A stretch of 64,000 nt of DNA, from NCBI RefSeq assembly GCF_013041615.1, contig NZ_JABEPQ010000001.1:984976-1048975 (forward strand), read 5' to 3'. The notes under the pieces were generated by a model. The model had not been told where the DNA came from, made no database searches, and saw only the letters and a list, made by a program, of their open reading frames with translations. The translations under genes and the position numbers were made by a program. Source of the DNA: Knoellia koreensis (GTDB lineage Bacteria; Actinomycetota; Actinomycetes; Actinomycetales; Dermatophilaceae). Positions 9,660 through 19,737 of the stretch are shown here, in pieces. The stretch's first letter is position 1. Each line of letters opens with the position of its first letter.

Positions 9660-11474
9660 TCACCGTCTCCCGAGCATGCGCCGCAGCGCGCGTCGCCCCC
9701 GACGCAGCACGCCCTGGTCACCCGCGACCGGGCGCGTGACGTCGTCGCCGAAGTAGTCGTTGAGCTCTGCCGAGATCCGCCCCGCCAGCTCGAGGTACTT
9801 GGCTCGGCGCAGGTGGTTGATGCCCGCGGCGAAGTCGGCCTGGCTCTCGACCAGCTCGGTGAGGTTGACGGTGCGGACGTTGGGTCGCGACGAGGCGAAC
9901 GCCTCGGCCGCCCGGTTGACCTCGGCGTGCCGTTGCGCGTGCCCGCGAAACTCGAGCGTCTCCTCCACGGTGCCCGTCTCCGAACCCAGCAGCAGGACCA
10001 GAAGGGCGGCGGCGTCGAGTCGGTCACGGATGACCTGGAGGTTGCGGACCAGCTGCCCGACGGGCACCGGTCCCACGAAACGGAACCGTCGCGAGAAGTC
10101 GGAGAGGGTCTCCCGCGTGAACGGGTAGGCGTGGTTGACGTAACTGCCGTCAACGAAGTCGTCCCAGTGGTCGGGATCGGTGAGGTCGAACGTGAAGCTG
10201 GAGAAGGCAATCGACAGGGACGGGTCGTCGCGCCGCTGGTACACCCCCTCATGCGAGTCGGGCAGCAGGCTGAGCACGACGGCGTCGTACCCATCGAACA
10301 TCCGGGTGGCGAACGCCTCGGGTGCGAGGAAGGGCGCGTCGGCCACGAGCCGGTCGAGGTCCTGCTGCCGCCGCTCGAGCGACGCGACGACGTGGACGGT
10401 GTGGTTGTGCGCCGTGATCATCACGCCGCGGTCGTCCGGCGCATTGAGCTCGGTGTCGATCGTGCCTGCCCCAGCACCGAGGTAGGGCACCAGACTGCTG
10501 ATGTCACAGGGACCCTTCAGCAGAATGCGGCGTCCCGGACTCGAGGTCTCGGGTGCGCGAGAGGCGCTGTGTCCCGTCGAGGCGTCCACGGTGATCCAGT
10601 CCGGGGGGTGTTCTCCCCCAACGGAACTCGTCACGTCGCCGACCACCGTGAGCCGGGGTGATCCGATGTGGTGATACGTGAACTGCTCGACGCCCATCCC
10701 GATGATGCTGCAGGAGAAGGCGAAATGCACGAGCTTGCCGTCGCGCTCGACGTACAGACCGACGACTCCGTACTCGCCGTATCGGTCCCGCACGCTGACA
10801 CAGCCGGCCGACGTCACTGGGTCGGCCAGCAGCACCCGGAGCTCATCGGCCGACATCCGGTTCTTCGTGAAGTTGAGCTGGTTCGTGCGGTGCACGAGCT
10901 CGCTCAACCGGGCGAGGTGCGCGAGGGGGTCGCGGTGGAAGCGAACGCGGATGTCGCTGTCCCGCAGGAACGCCTCGTTGGAGGATGACCTGGCCTTTTC
11001 CGCGACCTTCGTCTCGAGGATGCGGTAGCGCTGGAGCCGGCTGTGCCCGGGGTCCGAGACGGGCGCCGCCCGGGCAAAGCTGATGAGGTCGGGGACGACC
11101 TCGGGGCCGGCCACCATCAAGCCGGGGCAGTAGAACAGCGCCTCTTCCCGGTTGAGGTGGTTGTCGTCCACGAAGAGCACGTTGGGCGCACGCAGCTGCA
11201 TGTCGTCAATGAGGCGCTGCACCCGCTGCCCCTTGGGCGACCAGTCGACCGACGCCATCACGAACACATCGGCCAGGCCCAGTCTCGCGAGCTCGGCCGA
11301 GACCTGTCCCGCATCGTTCTTCGAGCAGATCGAGTTGACCACGCCACAGTCGCTCAGGCGGCGCACGAGGGCACTGTGGGCTGGGATCTCGGCGATGCCT
11401 CCCTCGCTGAGCGTCCCCGCCCAGAAAGTGTCATCGAGGTCCCACACCACGAGCTTGACGTCCGCGAAACCCAT
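9660..11474 (-). CDS. FkbH-like HAD-superfamily protein with SGNH-like C-terminal part
   Basis: The N-terminal ~330 residues match FkbH-type HAD proteins: catalytic loop KLVVWDLDDTFWAG (Asp12/Asp14), a conserved ICSKND, FVDDNHLNREE, then a GNAT-like part with HRTNQLNFTKNR. FkbH enzymes load a glyceryl unit on an acyl carrier protein; FkbH-like relatives also occur in surface-polymer loci. The C-terminal ~250 residues contain LLLKGPCDISSLVPYLG-type and INHLRRAKYLELAGRIS segments that resemble an SGNH-hydrolase-like domain; this assignment is tentative. The ATG at 11474 has GGAGGG upstream. No polyketide synthase, ACP or glycosyltransferase is nearby, so it is an orphan. Its stop faces the transglutaminase gene with only 27 bases between. 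Confidence 0.75.
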   Translation of the reverse strand: MGFADVKLVVWDLDDTFWAGTLSEGGIAEIPAHSALVRRLSDCGVVNSICSKNDAGQVSAELARLGLADVFVMASVDWSPKGQRVQRLIDDMQLRAPNVLFVDDNHLNREEALFYCPGLMVAGPEVVPDLISFARAAPVSDPGHSRLQRYRILETKVAEKARSSSNEAFLRDSDIRVRFHRDPLAHLARLSELVHRTNQLNFTKNRMSADELRVLLADPVTSAGCVSVRDRYGEYGVVGLYVERDGKLVHFAFSCSIIGMGVEQFTYHHIGSPRLTVVGDVTSSVGGEHPPDWITVDASTGHSASRAPETSSPGRRILLKGPCDISSLVPYLGAGAGTIDTELNAPDDRGVMITAHNHTVHVVASLERRQQDLDRLVADAPFLAPEAFATRMFDGYDAVVLSLLPDSHEGVYQRRDDPSLSIAFSSFTFDLTDPDHWDDFVDGSYVNHAYPFTRETLSDFSRRFRFVGPVPVGQLVRNLQVIRDRLDAAALLVLLLGSETGTVEETLEFRGHAQRHAEVNRAAEAFASSRPNVRTVNLTELVESQADFAAGINHLRRAKYLELAGRISAELNDYFGDDVTRPVAGDQGVLRRGRRALRRMLGRR

Positions 11475-11577
11475 GCTGCCCTCCGACCCCCCGCCGGGCA
11501 GTCTGCGCCCCCCACCCCGCCCAGGCATCGCGCAAACGGCCCAGGGCATCCCCGGCATACCCCCACAAAAGCCGAAA

Positions 11578-11608
11578 GCGCCCCGGAGCCATGCTGGCTC
11601 CGGGGCGC
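11578..11608 (-). terminator. intrinsic terminator of the principal sigma gene
   Basis: A 14-bp perfect stem, GCGCCCCGGAGCCA with its complement, has a 3-base TGC loop. On the minus strand it is followed by TTTCGGCTTTTG. It lies about 120 bases downstream of the rpoD stop and just upstream of the FkbH-like gene start, so it likely separates the two transcripts. Confidence 0.8.
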
Positions 11609-11623
11609 CTTTCGTCGTATGTC

Positions 11624-11730
11624 GTCGGGTCCTTCGCCCCGTCGTCGTCAGTCCAGACCCACTGGACCGACTCCTCAGGGCTCCGGGCCTCCCTCGCTGG
11701 AGCTCGGTCGGGTCCTTCGCCCCGTCGTCG

Positions 11731-11739
<9 letters not shown>
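11624..11739. repeat. 33-bp direct repeat duplicating the 3' end of rpoD
   Basis: The same 33 bases occur at 11624-11656 and 11707-11739, beginning GTCGGGTCCTTCGCC and ending GTCAGTCCAG. The copy at 11707 includes the last codons (Leu-Asp-stop) of the sigma gene. The second copy lies between that stop and the terminator. An 83-bp period suggests a small tandem duplication followed by drift of the spacer. Confidence 0.75.
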
Positions 11740-13497
<1,758 letters not shown>

Positions 13498-13737
13498 GGA
13501 CTACCTTTCGTCGCTGACTCGCGGCACGGCATGCGCCATCACGGGCACGCCAGGGGATGCCAATGACAACAACGCGGAGGGTGGAAGTATTGCCGCGGTG
13601 GTGGGAGCAGGCGCTCCGATCGACCTCGACCTCGACATTGTAAAACGAGTTCGCCCAAGATCCCGCATCGGCACCGGTCAGCGGCCTGTCCGAGACCGCC
13701 CCCGACGGGTGCGTGCGGGCGCCGTGGCGGTCCCGGC

Positions 13738-14142
13738 TCAGCCCTCGCCGGCCTTGACGGCGAGCACCGGGCACGACGCGTCGAGCAGGATGCGCTGCGC
13801 GTTGGAGCCCAGGATCAGCTTGCCGACCGGGGTGCGGCGCCGCAGACCGATCACGATGAAGTCGGCGTCCTCCTCCTCGGCGACGGCGATGAGGTCCTCG
13901 GCCGGTTCGTTGCCGCGGACCAGCTGGCGCACCTCGTGCTGCACGCCAGCCTCGTCGAGCTCACGCTGGATCCGGTTCAGCTCGGACTCGAACTGCTGCG
14001 CCTCGCCCGCGTCGTAGTCGCGGCCCCCGCGCTGGGAGTTGATGACGATGAGCTTGGACTTGCGCAGCAGCGCCTCGTCAGCTGCCTGGCGCAGTGCGGC
14101 GCGCCCTTCCTTCGTCGGCACGTAACCCACCACGATGGACAC
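13738..14142 (-). CDS. universal stress protein (UspA family)
   Basis: Single-domain 134-residue Usp protein. It starts VSIVVGYVPTKEG and carries the ATP-binding Usp signature near its C-terminus: GLRRRTPVGKLILGSNAQRI (the G-x2-G-x9-G-S/N pattern). The GTG at 14142 is chosen because AGGAGGA lies 5 bases upstream. It is separated by 240 bases from rpoD downstream and by 73 bases from the metX stop, so it is probably its own unit. Role in stress or dormancy is inferred from the family only. Confidence 0.88.
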   Translation of the reverse strand: MSIVVGYVPTKEGRAALRQAADEALLRKSKLIVINSQRGGRDYDAGEAQQFESELNRIQRELDEAGVQHEVRQLVRGNEPAEDLIAVAEEEDADFIVIGLRRRTPVGKLILGSNAQRILLDASCPVLAVKAGEG

Positions 14143-14215
14143 GGGGATCCTCCTAGTCTCCGAGGGTCGGGCGTACACCCGGCCGCGTGGCCCGACCGTA
14201 CCGGAAATCCCCTCC

Positions 14216-15352
14216 TCAGGCAGGGCCTGACAGCACCTCGCGCACGATCTGCCCGACCTGCTCCACCTCGATGAGGAAGCCGTCGTGGCCGTACTCGGAC
14301 GTCACCGTCAGCAGCCGACCCGACGGCACGGCCTCGGCGACCTCCGCGGACAGCCGCGGCGGGTAGAGCCGGTCGCTGTCCACGGCAACCACCGTCACGT
14401 CCGCCCGCACGCCCGCCAGCGCAGCCGTCACCCCTCCCCGGCCACGCCCGACGTCGTGCGAGCTCATCGCCTCGGTCAGCACGACGTAGGAGTTGGCATC
14501 GAACCGACCCGCGAGCTTCCCGGCGTGGTGGTCGAGGTAGGACTCCACGGCATACCGGCCGTGACCGCCGAGGGGGTCCTCCTGCCCCTGCGCCGCCCGG
14601 CCGAACCGCGTGTGCAACTCCAGCTCGCTGCGGTAGGTGACGTGGGCGATGCGGCGGGCGATGCCAAGGCCCGTGTCCGGACCCGACTCGGCGTCGTAGT
14701 AGTCACCACCGCGGAAGTGGGGGTCGCTGCGAATCGCCAAGAGCTGCGGCTGGCACCACGCGATCTGTTCGGCCGTCGCGTATGCCGTGCTGGCGAGCAC
14801 CAGGGCCGCCTCCACCCGCTCGGGGTGGCCGACCGCCCACTCCAGGACGCGCATGCCACCCATCGACCCGCCGAGGACGAGCCGCCACCGGTCGATGCCG
14901 AGCTCGTCCGCGAGCAGGGCCTCGGTGCGCACCTGGTCGCGAACGGTCACGAACGGGAACCGGCTGCCCCACGGGCGGCCGTCGGGTGCCGCGCTCGACG
15001 GGCCGGTGCTGCCCTGGCAGCCGCCGAGGACGTTGGCCGCCACGACGAACCAGCGCTCGGTGTCGATCGGGCGTCCCGGTCCGATGAGCCCGTCCCACCA
15101 GCCGGGGGTCGGGTGGCCCGGGCCGGCCGGACCGACGACGTGGCTGTCCCCGGTGAGGGCGTGCTCGATGAGGATCGCGTTGTCCGCAGCCGCGTTGAGC
15201 TCACCCCACGTCTCGTAGGCGATCGTCACGTCCGGCACGACGCCCCCACGCTCGAGCTCCACCGCTCCGAGCGCGGCGAACCGGCGGTCCCCGGGGTCGT
15301 CGCCGTCGCGCCACGCCGCCGTCGTCGAGGGGGGACGGGAGGTCGTCGTCAT
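14216..15352 (-). CDS. metX: homoserine O-acetyltransferase MetX
   Basis: Alpha/beta-hydrolase enzyme that acetylates (or succinylates) L-homoserine, the first committed step of methionine synthesis. The nucleophile motif GGSMGGMRVLEWA puts Ser near residue 162; the catalytic Asp is in DSDRLYPP and the His in YGHDGF near the C-terminus. The substrate-site stretch NVLGGCQGSTGPSS is present. The 378-residue length is normal. The ATG at 15352 has CAGGAG upstream. A SAM-IV riboswitch lies 49 bases before the start. The usual partner metY is not adjacent but lies at about 30 kb with its own riboswitch. Confidence 0.93.
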   Translation of the reverse strand: MTTTSRPPSTTAAWRDGDDPGDRRFAALGAVELERGGVVPDVTIAYETWGELNAAADNAILIEHALTGDSHVVGPAGPGHPTPGWWDGLIGPGRPIDTERWFVVAANVLGGCQGSTGPSSAAPDGRPWGSRFPFVTVRDQVRTEALLADELGIDRWRLVLGGSMGGMRVLEWAVGHPERVEAALVLASTAYATAEQIAWCQPQLLAIRSDPHFRGGDYYDAESGPDTGLGIARRIAHVTYRSELELHTRFGRAAQGQEDPLGGHGRYAVESYLDHHAGKLAGRFDANSYVVLTEAMSSHDVGRGRGGVTAALAGVRADVTVVAVDSDRLYPPRLSAEVAEAVPSGRLLTVTSEYGHDGFLIEVEQVGQIVREVLSGPA

Positions 15353-15400
15353 GGCCGTGCTCCTGGGCTTCGCGCTTGCCGCCCCGGTCGGGGTCGGCCG

Positions 15401-15479
15401 TGTCATCACCCGGGGCACCCCACCGCGAGGAGGGTTGCCGCCCAGCAAGCCGGGGCTTGACGCTGGGACTCATGACCTG
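15401..15479 (-). ncRNA. SAM-IV riboswitch upstream of metX
   Basis: On the minus strand the RNA begins GCAGGTCATGAGT, then shows CAGCGTCAAGCCCCGGCTTG, CTGGGCGGCAACCCTCC and GCGGTGGGGTGCCCCGGGTG. These are hallmarks of the SAM-IV S-adenosylmethionine aptamer known from actinobacteria. P1 can pair GTCAT with ATGAC at the two ends. About 80% of positions match the second copy upstream of metY, with differences concentrated in helices. When SAM is high it should repress metX. Confidence 0.92.
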
Positions 15480-15501
15480 CGGCCCATCATAGGAGCGCTG
15501 C

Positions 15502-16662
15502 TCAGCCCGCGGACAGGTGCGTCCGGACCGTGGACGGGTCCTGGAACGGCGCCCGGCCGGGGCGCACGGCGAAGTCGATCATCTTCTCGGTGAGCACGGC
15601 CAGGCGGTAGTCGGGCTGGTGCTGGAGCGCCCGCTCGACGGCCTCCCGGGCGAGGGCGCCGCTGCCCTCCCACCACGCGTAGGACGCGAGGACCGTGAGG
15701 ACCCCGGCGCAGAGGCGGTCCGGCACCGCCCGGCACAGGGCCGCCAACCGCTGCTCGAGCCGGCGCGCCGCCATGAGTGCCTCGCGGTCGCGCGCCACCG
15801 CATCCGGCGTCTCGGCCGAGCGCTGGTCGTGGACGGCCCACACCGGCACCGGCAGCAGGGTCACCAGGAGGTCGACGAGGTCCGGCTTCAGGTGCTCGAA
15901 CGGCAGCGAGCCGGGACACATCCACGCGATGACACCATCGCGCACGTCGACGTCACGAAGGGCGTGGACGGCGGCGACGACCTCCTCGGCAGTCAGGTCG
16001 GGTGCGTCCTCGGAGCTGTCGAGGACCGTGGCCCAGGCGTGCAGCGCGCGCATCCGGTGCGCGGTGACCGCCGTGGGGTCAGGGTCCGGCGGCAGGCCGA
16101 AGGCCTCCCCCGCCCAGGCGACCGACCGCGCCTTCAGGGCCTGCTCGACGGGCGCGCTGGCCCGTGGGTCGAGGGCGACGAAGGCGCGCAGGTCGGCCCG
16201 GGTGCGCAGCGGTGAGACACCCATCCCGACGAGCTCGGCGACCGCCGGCGAGTCGGCCGCCGACGGGATGGGCTGTGGCTCCTGCGCGCAACAGCGCGGG
16301 TCGGTGCAGTGGCGTGCCTCCCACGCCCCGTCCCGCACGACCATGACCGCGATCTGCTCGATCCCGGCGTCCCTGATCGCCGGTTGCAGCACGCCGAGCA
16401 CAGCGTCGGAGCTCCCCGGCTCGTCCTCGTAGGCGACGAGGACCACACCCTCGGGTTCCTCACGGGCCAGCGGCGCAGCGACCTCCGCCGTCAGGCGGGC
16501 CATCGCCACGGGGTCGTCGGTGAGGTCGAACCGGGCGGTCAGGCCCATCCGGTTGCCGTGCATGGCGACCAGGACGACCGAGTCGGTCGGGTGGTAGCCG
16601 AGGTGGTAGGGCAGGAACGCCAGCAGGTCTGCGTCGCCGCGCAGTCGGAGTCGAATCGTCAT
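15502..16662 (-). CDS. DUF4192 protein
   Basis: Actinobacterial DUF4192 protein of unknown function, 386 residues. The family signature is the N-terminal RLRGDADLLAFLPYHLGYHPTDSVVLVAM, followed by a RFDLTDD segment. No membrane helix or signal peptide is visible, so it is probably cytoplasmic. The ATG at 16662 has no strong Shine-Dalgarno. It lies directly upstream of the metX riboswitch in the same direction but is likely independent. Confidence 0.85.
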   Translation of the reverse strand: MTIRLRLRGDADLLAFLPYHLGYHPTDSVVLVAMHGNRMGLTARFDLTDDPVAMARLTAEVAAPLAREEPEGVVLVAYEDEPGSSDAVLGVLQPAIRDAGIEQIAVMVVRDGAWEARHCTDPRCCAQEPQPIPSAADSPAVAELVGMGVSPLRTRADLRAFVALDPRASAPVEQALKARSVAWAGEAFGLPPDPDPTAVTAHRMRALHAWATVLDSSEDAPDLTAEEVVAAVHALRDVDVRDGVIAWMCPGSLPFEHLKPDLVDLLVTLLPVPVWAVHDQRSAETPDAVARDREALMAARRLEQRLAALCRAVPDRLCAGVLTVLASYAWWEGSGALAREAVERALQHQPDYRLAVLTEKMIDFAVRPGRAPFQDPSTVRTHLSAG

Positions 16663-16787
16663 GCGCCCACGGTGGCTTCGCGAGGCATCCCTCGACAGGG
16701 TCAGTTCTCGCGGGTGTGGACAACCCTCGCCGCACCCAGGCCCTGTGGACAGCGCCCGTGTGCCGCAACCACGCCCGGGACAACGAC

Positions 16788-16815
16788 GACGCCCCGAGGG
16801 TCACCCCGAGGCGTC
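16788..16815 (-). terminator. putative terminator hairpin after the DUF1232 gene
   Basis: GACGCC and GGCGTC close a stem of about 11-12 bp with one bulge and one mismatch and a TCA loop. It begins 24 bases past the DUF1232 stop codon on the minus strand. No T-run follows, so the terminator role is uncertain. The rest of the 177-base gap to the DUF4192 start holds nothing else that I can see. Confidence 0.45.
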
Positions 16816-16839
16816 GCCCATGCACTGGTCGGAGACCGG

Positions 16840-17265
16840 CTAGCGGACGACCTTGCTGTAGACCGGCTCGTCGGTCGCCGCGCCCCAGGCCGACCGGGCC
16901 CCGCCCGAACGACCGGAGGGCGTCGCCCGCTCCCACGCGAGGAACGACTCGGTCTCGTTGATCACCGCGGCGGCGATCCACGACACCACGAACGCGTCGT
17001 CGGCGAGCCCGAACACCCCGAGCAGCGCCTCGGGCACGAAGTCCACCGGCGACACGACGTACGCCACGGCCGCGGCGATCAGGAACAGCCGGCCCTTCGT
17101 GGCGCCGTGGTACTCACCGGTGAAGGTCGCCCGGATGAGGCGGGGCACCGCGGCCAACCGGTCCTGCATGCTGGGCGACCCGGGTCGGGCGGCGGTGCGG
17201 ATCGCGGAGGCCAGGGTGCGGAACATCCCCCACCGTGCTGCCTTGCCTGCTCGTGCTGCGGCCAT
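16840..17265 (-). CDS. DUF1232 (YkvA-like) membrane protein
   Basis: Small DUF1232 protein, 141 residues. The signature YVVSPVDFVPEALLGVFGLADDAFVV forms the conserved hydrophobic core, with a hydrophobic stretch LFLIAAAVAYVV before it and another (VVSWIAAAVINE) after. The ATG at 17265 is preferred over a GTG at 17274 because AAGGAG lies 8 bases upstream of the ATG but only one base before the GTG. Function unknown; the family is widespread and membrane-associated. Confidence 0.85.
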   Translation of the reverse strand: MAAARAGKAARWGMFRTLASAIRTAARPGSPSMQDRLAAVPRLIRATFTGEYHGATKGRLFLIAAAVAYVVSPVDFVPEALLGVFGLADDAFVVSWIAAAVINETESFLAWERATPSGRSGGARSAWGAATDEPVYSKVVR

Positions 17266-17404
17266 GTCAATCACTCCTTGCTGCCCGGTGCGTCGGCTTC
17301 GGCGCTCACCTGCCGGGCGATGTGTCCAACGACCCGTTCCGACGCGGAAATCCCGTGTGGCGTTCCGTGTGTCTCGATTGTGACCCGAGCGTCGCGATCT
17401 CGCA

Positions 17405-17435
17405 GGTATGCCGCGTGGTCACCACGCGGCATACC
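17405..17435. repeat. paired GTATGCCG hairpin (15-bp arms)
   Basis: Perfect inverted repeat: the arm GGTATGCCGCGTGGT and its complement around a single central C. It lies 28 bases past the stop codon of the EcsC-like gene (minus strand), in the 198-base gap before the DUF1232 gene. It contains two head-to-head copies of the dispersed GTATGCCG word. Likely forms a transcript-end hairpin. Confidence 0.85.
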
Positions 17436-17463
17436 CCACCCGTGGTGGCCACGGCCGCGACGC

Positions 17464-18186
17464 TCAGGCGGTCGCGGTGTTGCGCGGCGGGAACTCGCGC
17501 CGGGCCCCGTCGGCGATCCGCTTGAGCAGGTAGGAGTCGAGGCCCGCTCCGATGACGCCACCCACGACCGGGACGCCCTTGCCGAGGCGGGTGAGCGACT
17601 TGCGCCCGGCGATGGTGAGGAGCCGGAAGCCGACCGCCTTGTTGACCACCATGAGCGCCGGCCCGGGCAGCCGCTGAGCGGCCAGGTTGGCGAGGCGGCC
17701 GGTGGTGAAGACACCCGCCTTCTTGAGCAGGTCGTCCGCGTCCGCGCCCACGAGGGTGAGCAGGATGGCCGAGCGGATCTCGGGCTGCTTGATGTCGTAG
17801 CCGCGCAGCGACGCGATCGAGGCAACCATGCGGGTCGCGACGAGGTAGAACTCGAGCACGTTGACCGGGAGCGCGACGGGCATGGTGATGAACCCGCCGA
17901 GCCCGGTGACGAAGCCACCGGCCGCGGCCAGCTTGAGGTGGCTGCGGACGACCGCGTCGACGGCCTCGTCGGCGGACGGCTTCTCGGCCCGCTTGACGTC
18001 GGCGACCTTCTGCGCGGAGTCGAACGGGCCCTTGCCGTCGATGCCGGTGTCGAGCAGGTTCTCGATGAGACCGCTCACGGCCGCGGACATGCCCTTCTGG
18101 TCCTTGGCCGCGGCCGCCTGCTCGAGGGCCGAGGCCGGCACCTTGGTCTCCTTCTCGTCATCCTTGCCGAATCCGAGAAACCCCAC
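17464..18186 (-). CDS. EcsC-family-like protein
   Basis: 240-residue protein that I assign to the EcsC family from its Gly/Ala-rich hydrophobic core (GGFVTGLGGFITMPVALPVN), LEFYLVATRMVASIASLRGYD and an aspartate-bearing ALLTLVGADADDLLKKAG-type segment. It has two or three weakly hydrophobic segments and no signal peptide. The N-terminal 40 residues are charged. The GTG at 18186 is chosen by the GFLGFGKDDEK N-terminus; AAGGGG lies upstream. It is transcribed away from the sulfurtransferase gene. EcsC function is not well defined in actinobacteria. Confidence 0.6.
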   Translation of the reverse strand: MGFLGFGKDDEKETKVPASALEQAAAAKDQKGMSAAVSGLIENLLDTGIDGKGPFDSAQKVADVKRAEKPSADEAVDAVVRSHLKLAAAGGFVTGLGGFITMPVALPVNVLEFYLVATRMVASIASLRGYDIKQPEIRSAILLTLVGADADDLLKKAGVFTTGRLANLAAQRLPGPALMVVNKAVGFRLLTIAGRKSLTRLGKGVPVVGGVIGAGLDSYLLKRIADGARREFPPRNTATA

Positions 18187-18269
18187 GTCAGCACCCCTTT
18201 GGTGGTCGTTCGTCCTGGTTGTCCAGCCGTCGCCGTCATCCTGCCATGGAGACCCCCTCACGGCAGGAA

Positions 18270-18275
18270 TAGCCT
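18270..18275 (+). promoter_or_regulatory. -10 box of a probable leaderless promoter
   Basis: TAGCCT lies 6 bases before the ATG of the sulfurtransferase gene and there is no Shine-Dalgarno. A -10 element of the TANNNT type about 7 bases ahead of the start is typical of leaderless actinobacterial transcripts. The hexamer TGGAGA 17 bases further upstream is a plausible weak -35. Confidence 0.5.
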
Positions 18276-18281
18276 TGTGCC

Positions 18282-19169
18282 ATGGCTTCTGACTTCACCC
18301 AGTACGCCCATCCCGACCGCCTCGTCAGCACCGACTGGCTCGCCGAGCAGATCGCCGCCGGCAAGGTCGGCACCGGCGCTGACGACTCCATCGCGCTGCT
18401 CGAGTCCGACGAGGACGTCCTCCTCTACGACACCGGCCACATCCCCGGCGCGCTCAAGCTCGACTGGCACCAGGACCTCAACGACCCGGTCATGCGCGAC
18501 TACGTCGACGCCGAGCAGTTCGCCAAGGTCATGAGCGAGCGCGGGATCGGCCGCGACACGACCGTGGTGATCTACGGCGACAAGAACAACTGGTGGGCCG
18601 CCTACGCCCTGTGGGTGATGAGCCTGTTCGGCCACGAGGACGTGCGGCTGCTCGACGGCGGCCGGGCCAAGTGGGCCGCCGAGGGCCGTGAGCTCACCAA
18701 GGAGGTTCCGTCGGTCACCGCGCGAACCGGCGACGCGGCATACCCCGTCGTCGAGCGGGACGACGCACCGATCCGTGCGTTCAAGGACGACGTCCTGGCG
18801 CACCTGGGCGGGCCGCTCGTCGACGTCCGCTCCCCCGGCGAGTTCAGTGGCGAGCTGCTGCACATGCCGGACTACCCGCAGGAGGGCGCGATGCGCGGCG
18901 GGCACATCCCCGGCGCGAAGTCGGTGCCGTGGGCGCGGGCGGCCAACGAGGACGGCACGTTCAAGTCGCGCGACGAGCTCGAGGCGATCTACCTCACCGA
19001 GCAGGGGCTGGACCCGAAGGAGGCGACGGTCGCGTACTGCCGCATCGGCGAGCGCTCGTCGCACACGTGGTTCGTGCTGACGCACCTGCTGGGGTTCGAC
19101 AACGTCCGCAACTACGACGGGTCCTGGACCGAGTGGGGCAACTCGGTGCGTGTGCCTGTCGAGAAGTAG
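18282..19169 (+). CDS. thiosulfate/3-mercaptopyruvate sulfurtransferase (rhodanese)
   Basis: Two-domain rhodanese, 295 residues. The first domain (about 1-140) is non-catalytic; the second carries the active-site loop CRIGERSSH with Cys near residue 253. The N-terminus SDWL-type region and [14 protein letters not shown] are typical of the actinobacterial SseA/CysA-like group. It transfers sulfane sulfur from thiosulfate or mercaptopyruvate to acceptors. The ATG at 18282 appears leaderless. The sufE gene follows 9 bases after the stop, so the pair likely acts in sulfur transfer. Confidence 0.92.
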   Translation: MASDFTQYAHPDRLVSTDWLAEQIAAGKVGTGADDSIALLESDEDVLLYDTGHIPGALKLDWHQDLNDPVMRDYVDAEQFAKVMSERGIGRDTTVVIYGDKNNWWAAYALWVMSLFGHEDVRLLDGGRAKWAAEGRELTKEVPSVTARTGDAAYPVVERDDAPIRAFKDDVLAHLGGPLVDVRSPGEFSGELLHMPDYPQEGAMRGGHIPGAKSVPWARAANEDGTFKSRDELEAIYLTEQGLDPKEATVAYCRIGERSSHTWFVLTHLLGFDNVRNYDGSWTEWGNSVRVPVEK

Positions 19170-19178
19170 GACGTCATC

Positions 19179-19661
19179 GTGAGTGACGAACCGCTGCCCG
19201 CGGCGTTGGCGGAGATCGCGGAGGACTTTGCGAACCTGCCTGTGCCGCAACGACTTGAGCTCCTGTTGGAGTTCAGCGAGGGGCTGCCGGAGCTGCCCGA
19301 GCGGTATGCCGGTCGGCTGGGTGAGATGGAGCAGGTGCACGAGTGCCAGTCGCCGCTGTTCCTCGTGGTCGAGGTCGGTGACGAAGGCCCGGACGGTGAG
19401 CCGGACGAGCGTCCCGCGGGTGAGCGTCCGGTGCACCTGTTCTTCTCGGCACCGCCGGAGGCGCCGACGACCCGCGGGTTCGCCGGGATCCTGCACGAGG
19501 GTCTCGACGGGCTCACCGTCGAGGAGGTGCTGGCGGTGCCGGACGACGCACCGTTCCGGTTCGCCCTGGGTGAGGCGGTGTCGCCGCTGCGGCTGCGCGG
19601 CATGGTCGGCATGCTGAGCCGGATCAAGCGGCAGACGGCGCTCAAGTCGCAGGCGGCCTGA
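19179..19661 (+). CDS. sufE: SufE-like sulfur acceptor protein
   Basis: Sulfur-acceptor protein of the SufE/CsdE family, 160 residues. The conserved Cys is in QVHECQSPLF near residue 56, and the C-terminal half has the family pattern EGLDGLTVEEVLAVPDD and SPLRLRGMVGML. The GTG at 19179 follows the sulfurtransferase stop by 9 bases. In actinobacteria SufE is often paired with a rhodanese instead of SufS, which fits this arrangement. A strong terminator follows at 19675. Confidence 0.9.
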   Translation: MSDEPLPAALAEIAEDFANLPVPQRLELLLEFSEGLPELPERYAGRLGEMEQVHECQSPLFLVVEVGDEGPDGEPDERPAGERPVHLFFSAPPEAPTTRGFAGILHEGLDGLTVEEVLAVPDDAPFRFALGEAVSPLRLRGMVGMLSRIKRQTALKSQAA

Positions 19662-19674
19662 GGCAACGCTGCGC

Positions 19675-19723
19675 CGACACGGCGGCGCCCCACCCGAAGC
19701 AGCTCGGGTGGGGCGCCGTGTCG
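19675..19723. terminator. bidirectional terminator between sufE and the subtilase gene
   Basis: CGACACGGC and GCCCCACCCGA on the left pair with TCGGGTGGGGC and GCCGTGTCG on the right around AGCAGC, with a small bulge. It starts 13 bases past the sufE stop and ends 14 bases before the subtilase stop on the other strand, so it can serve both converging transcripts. Confidence 0.8.
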
Positions 19724-19737
19724 TGCGGGTGTTGCGG

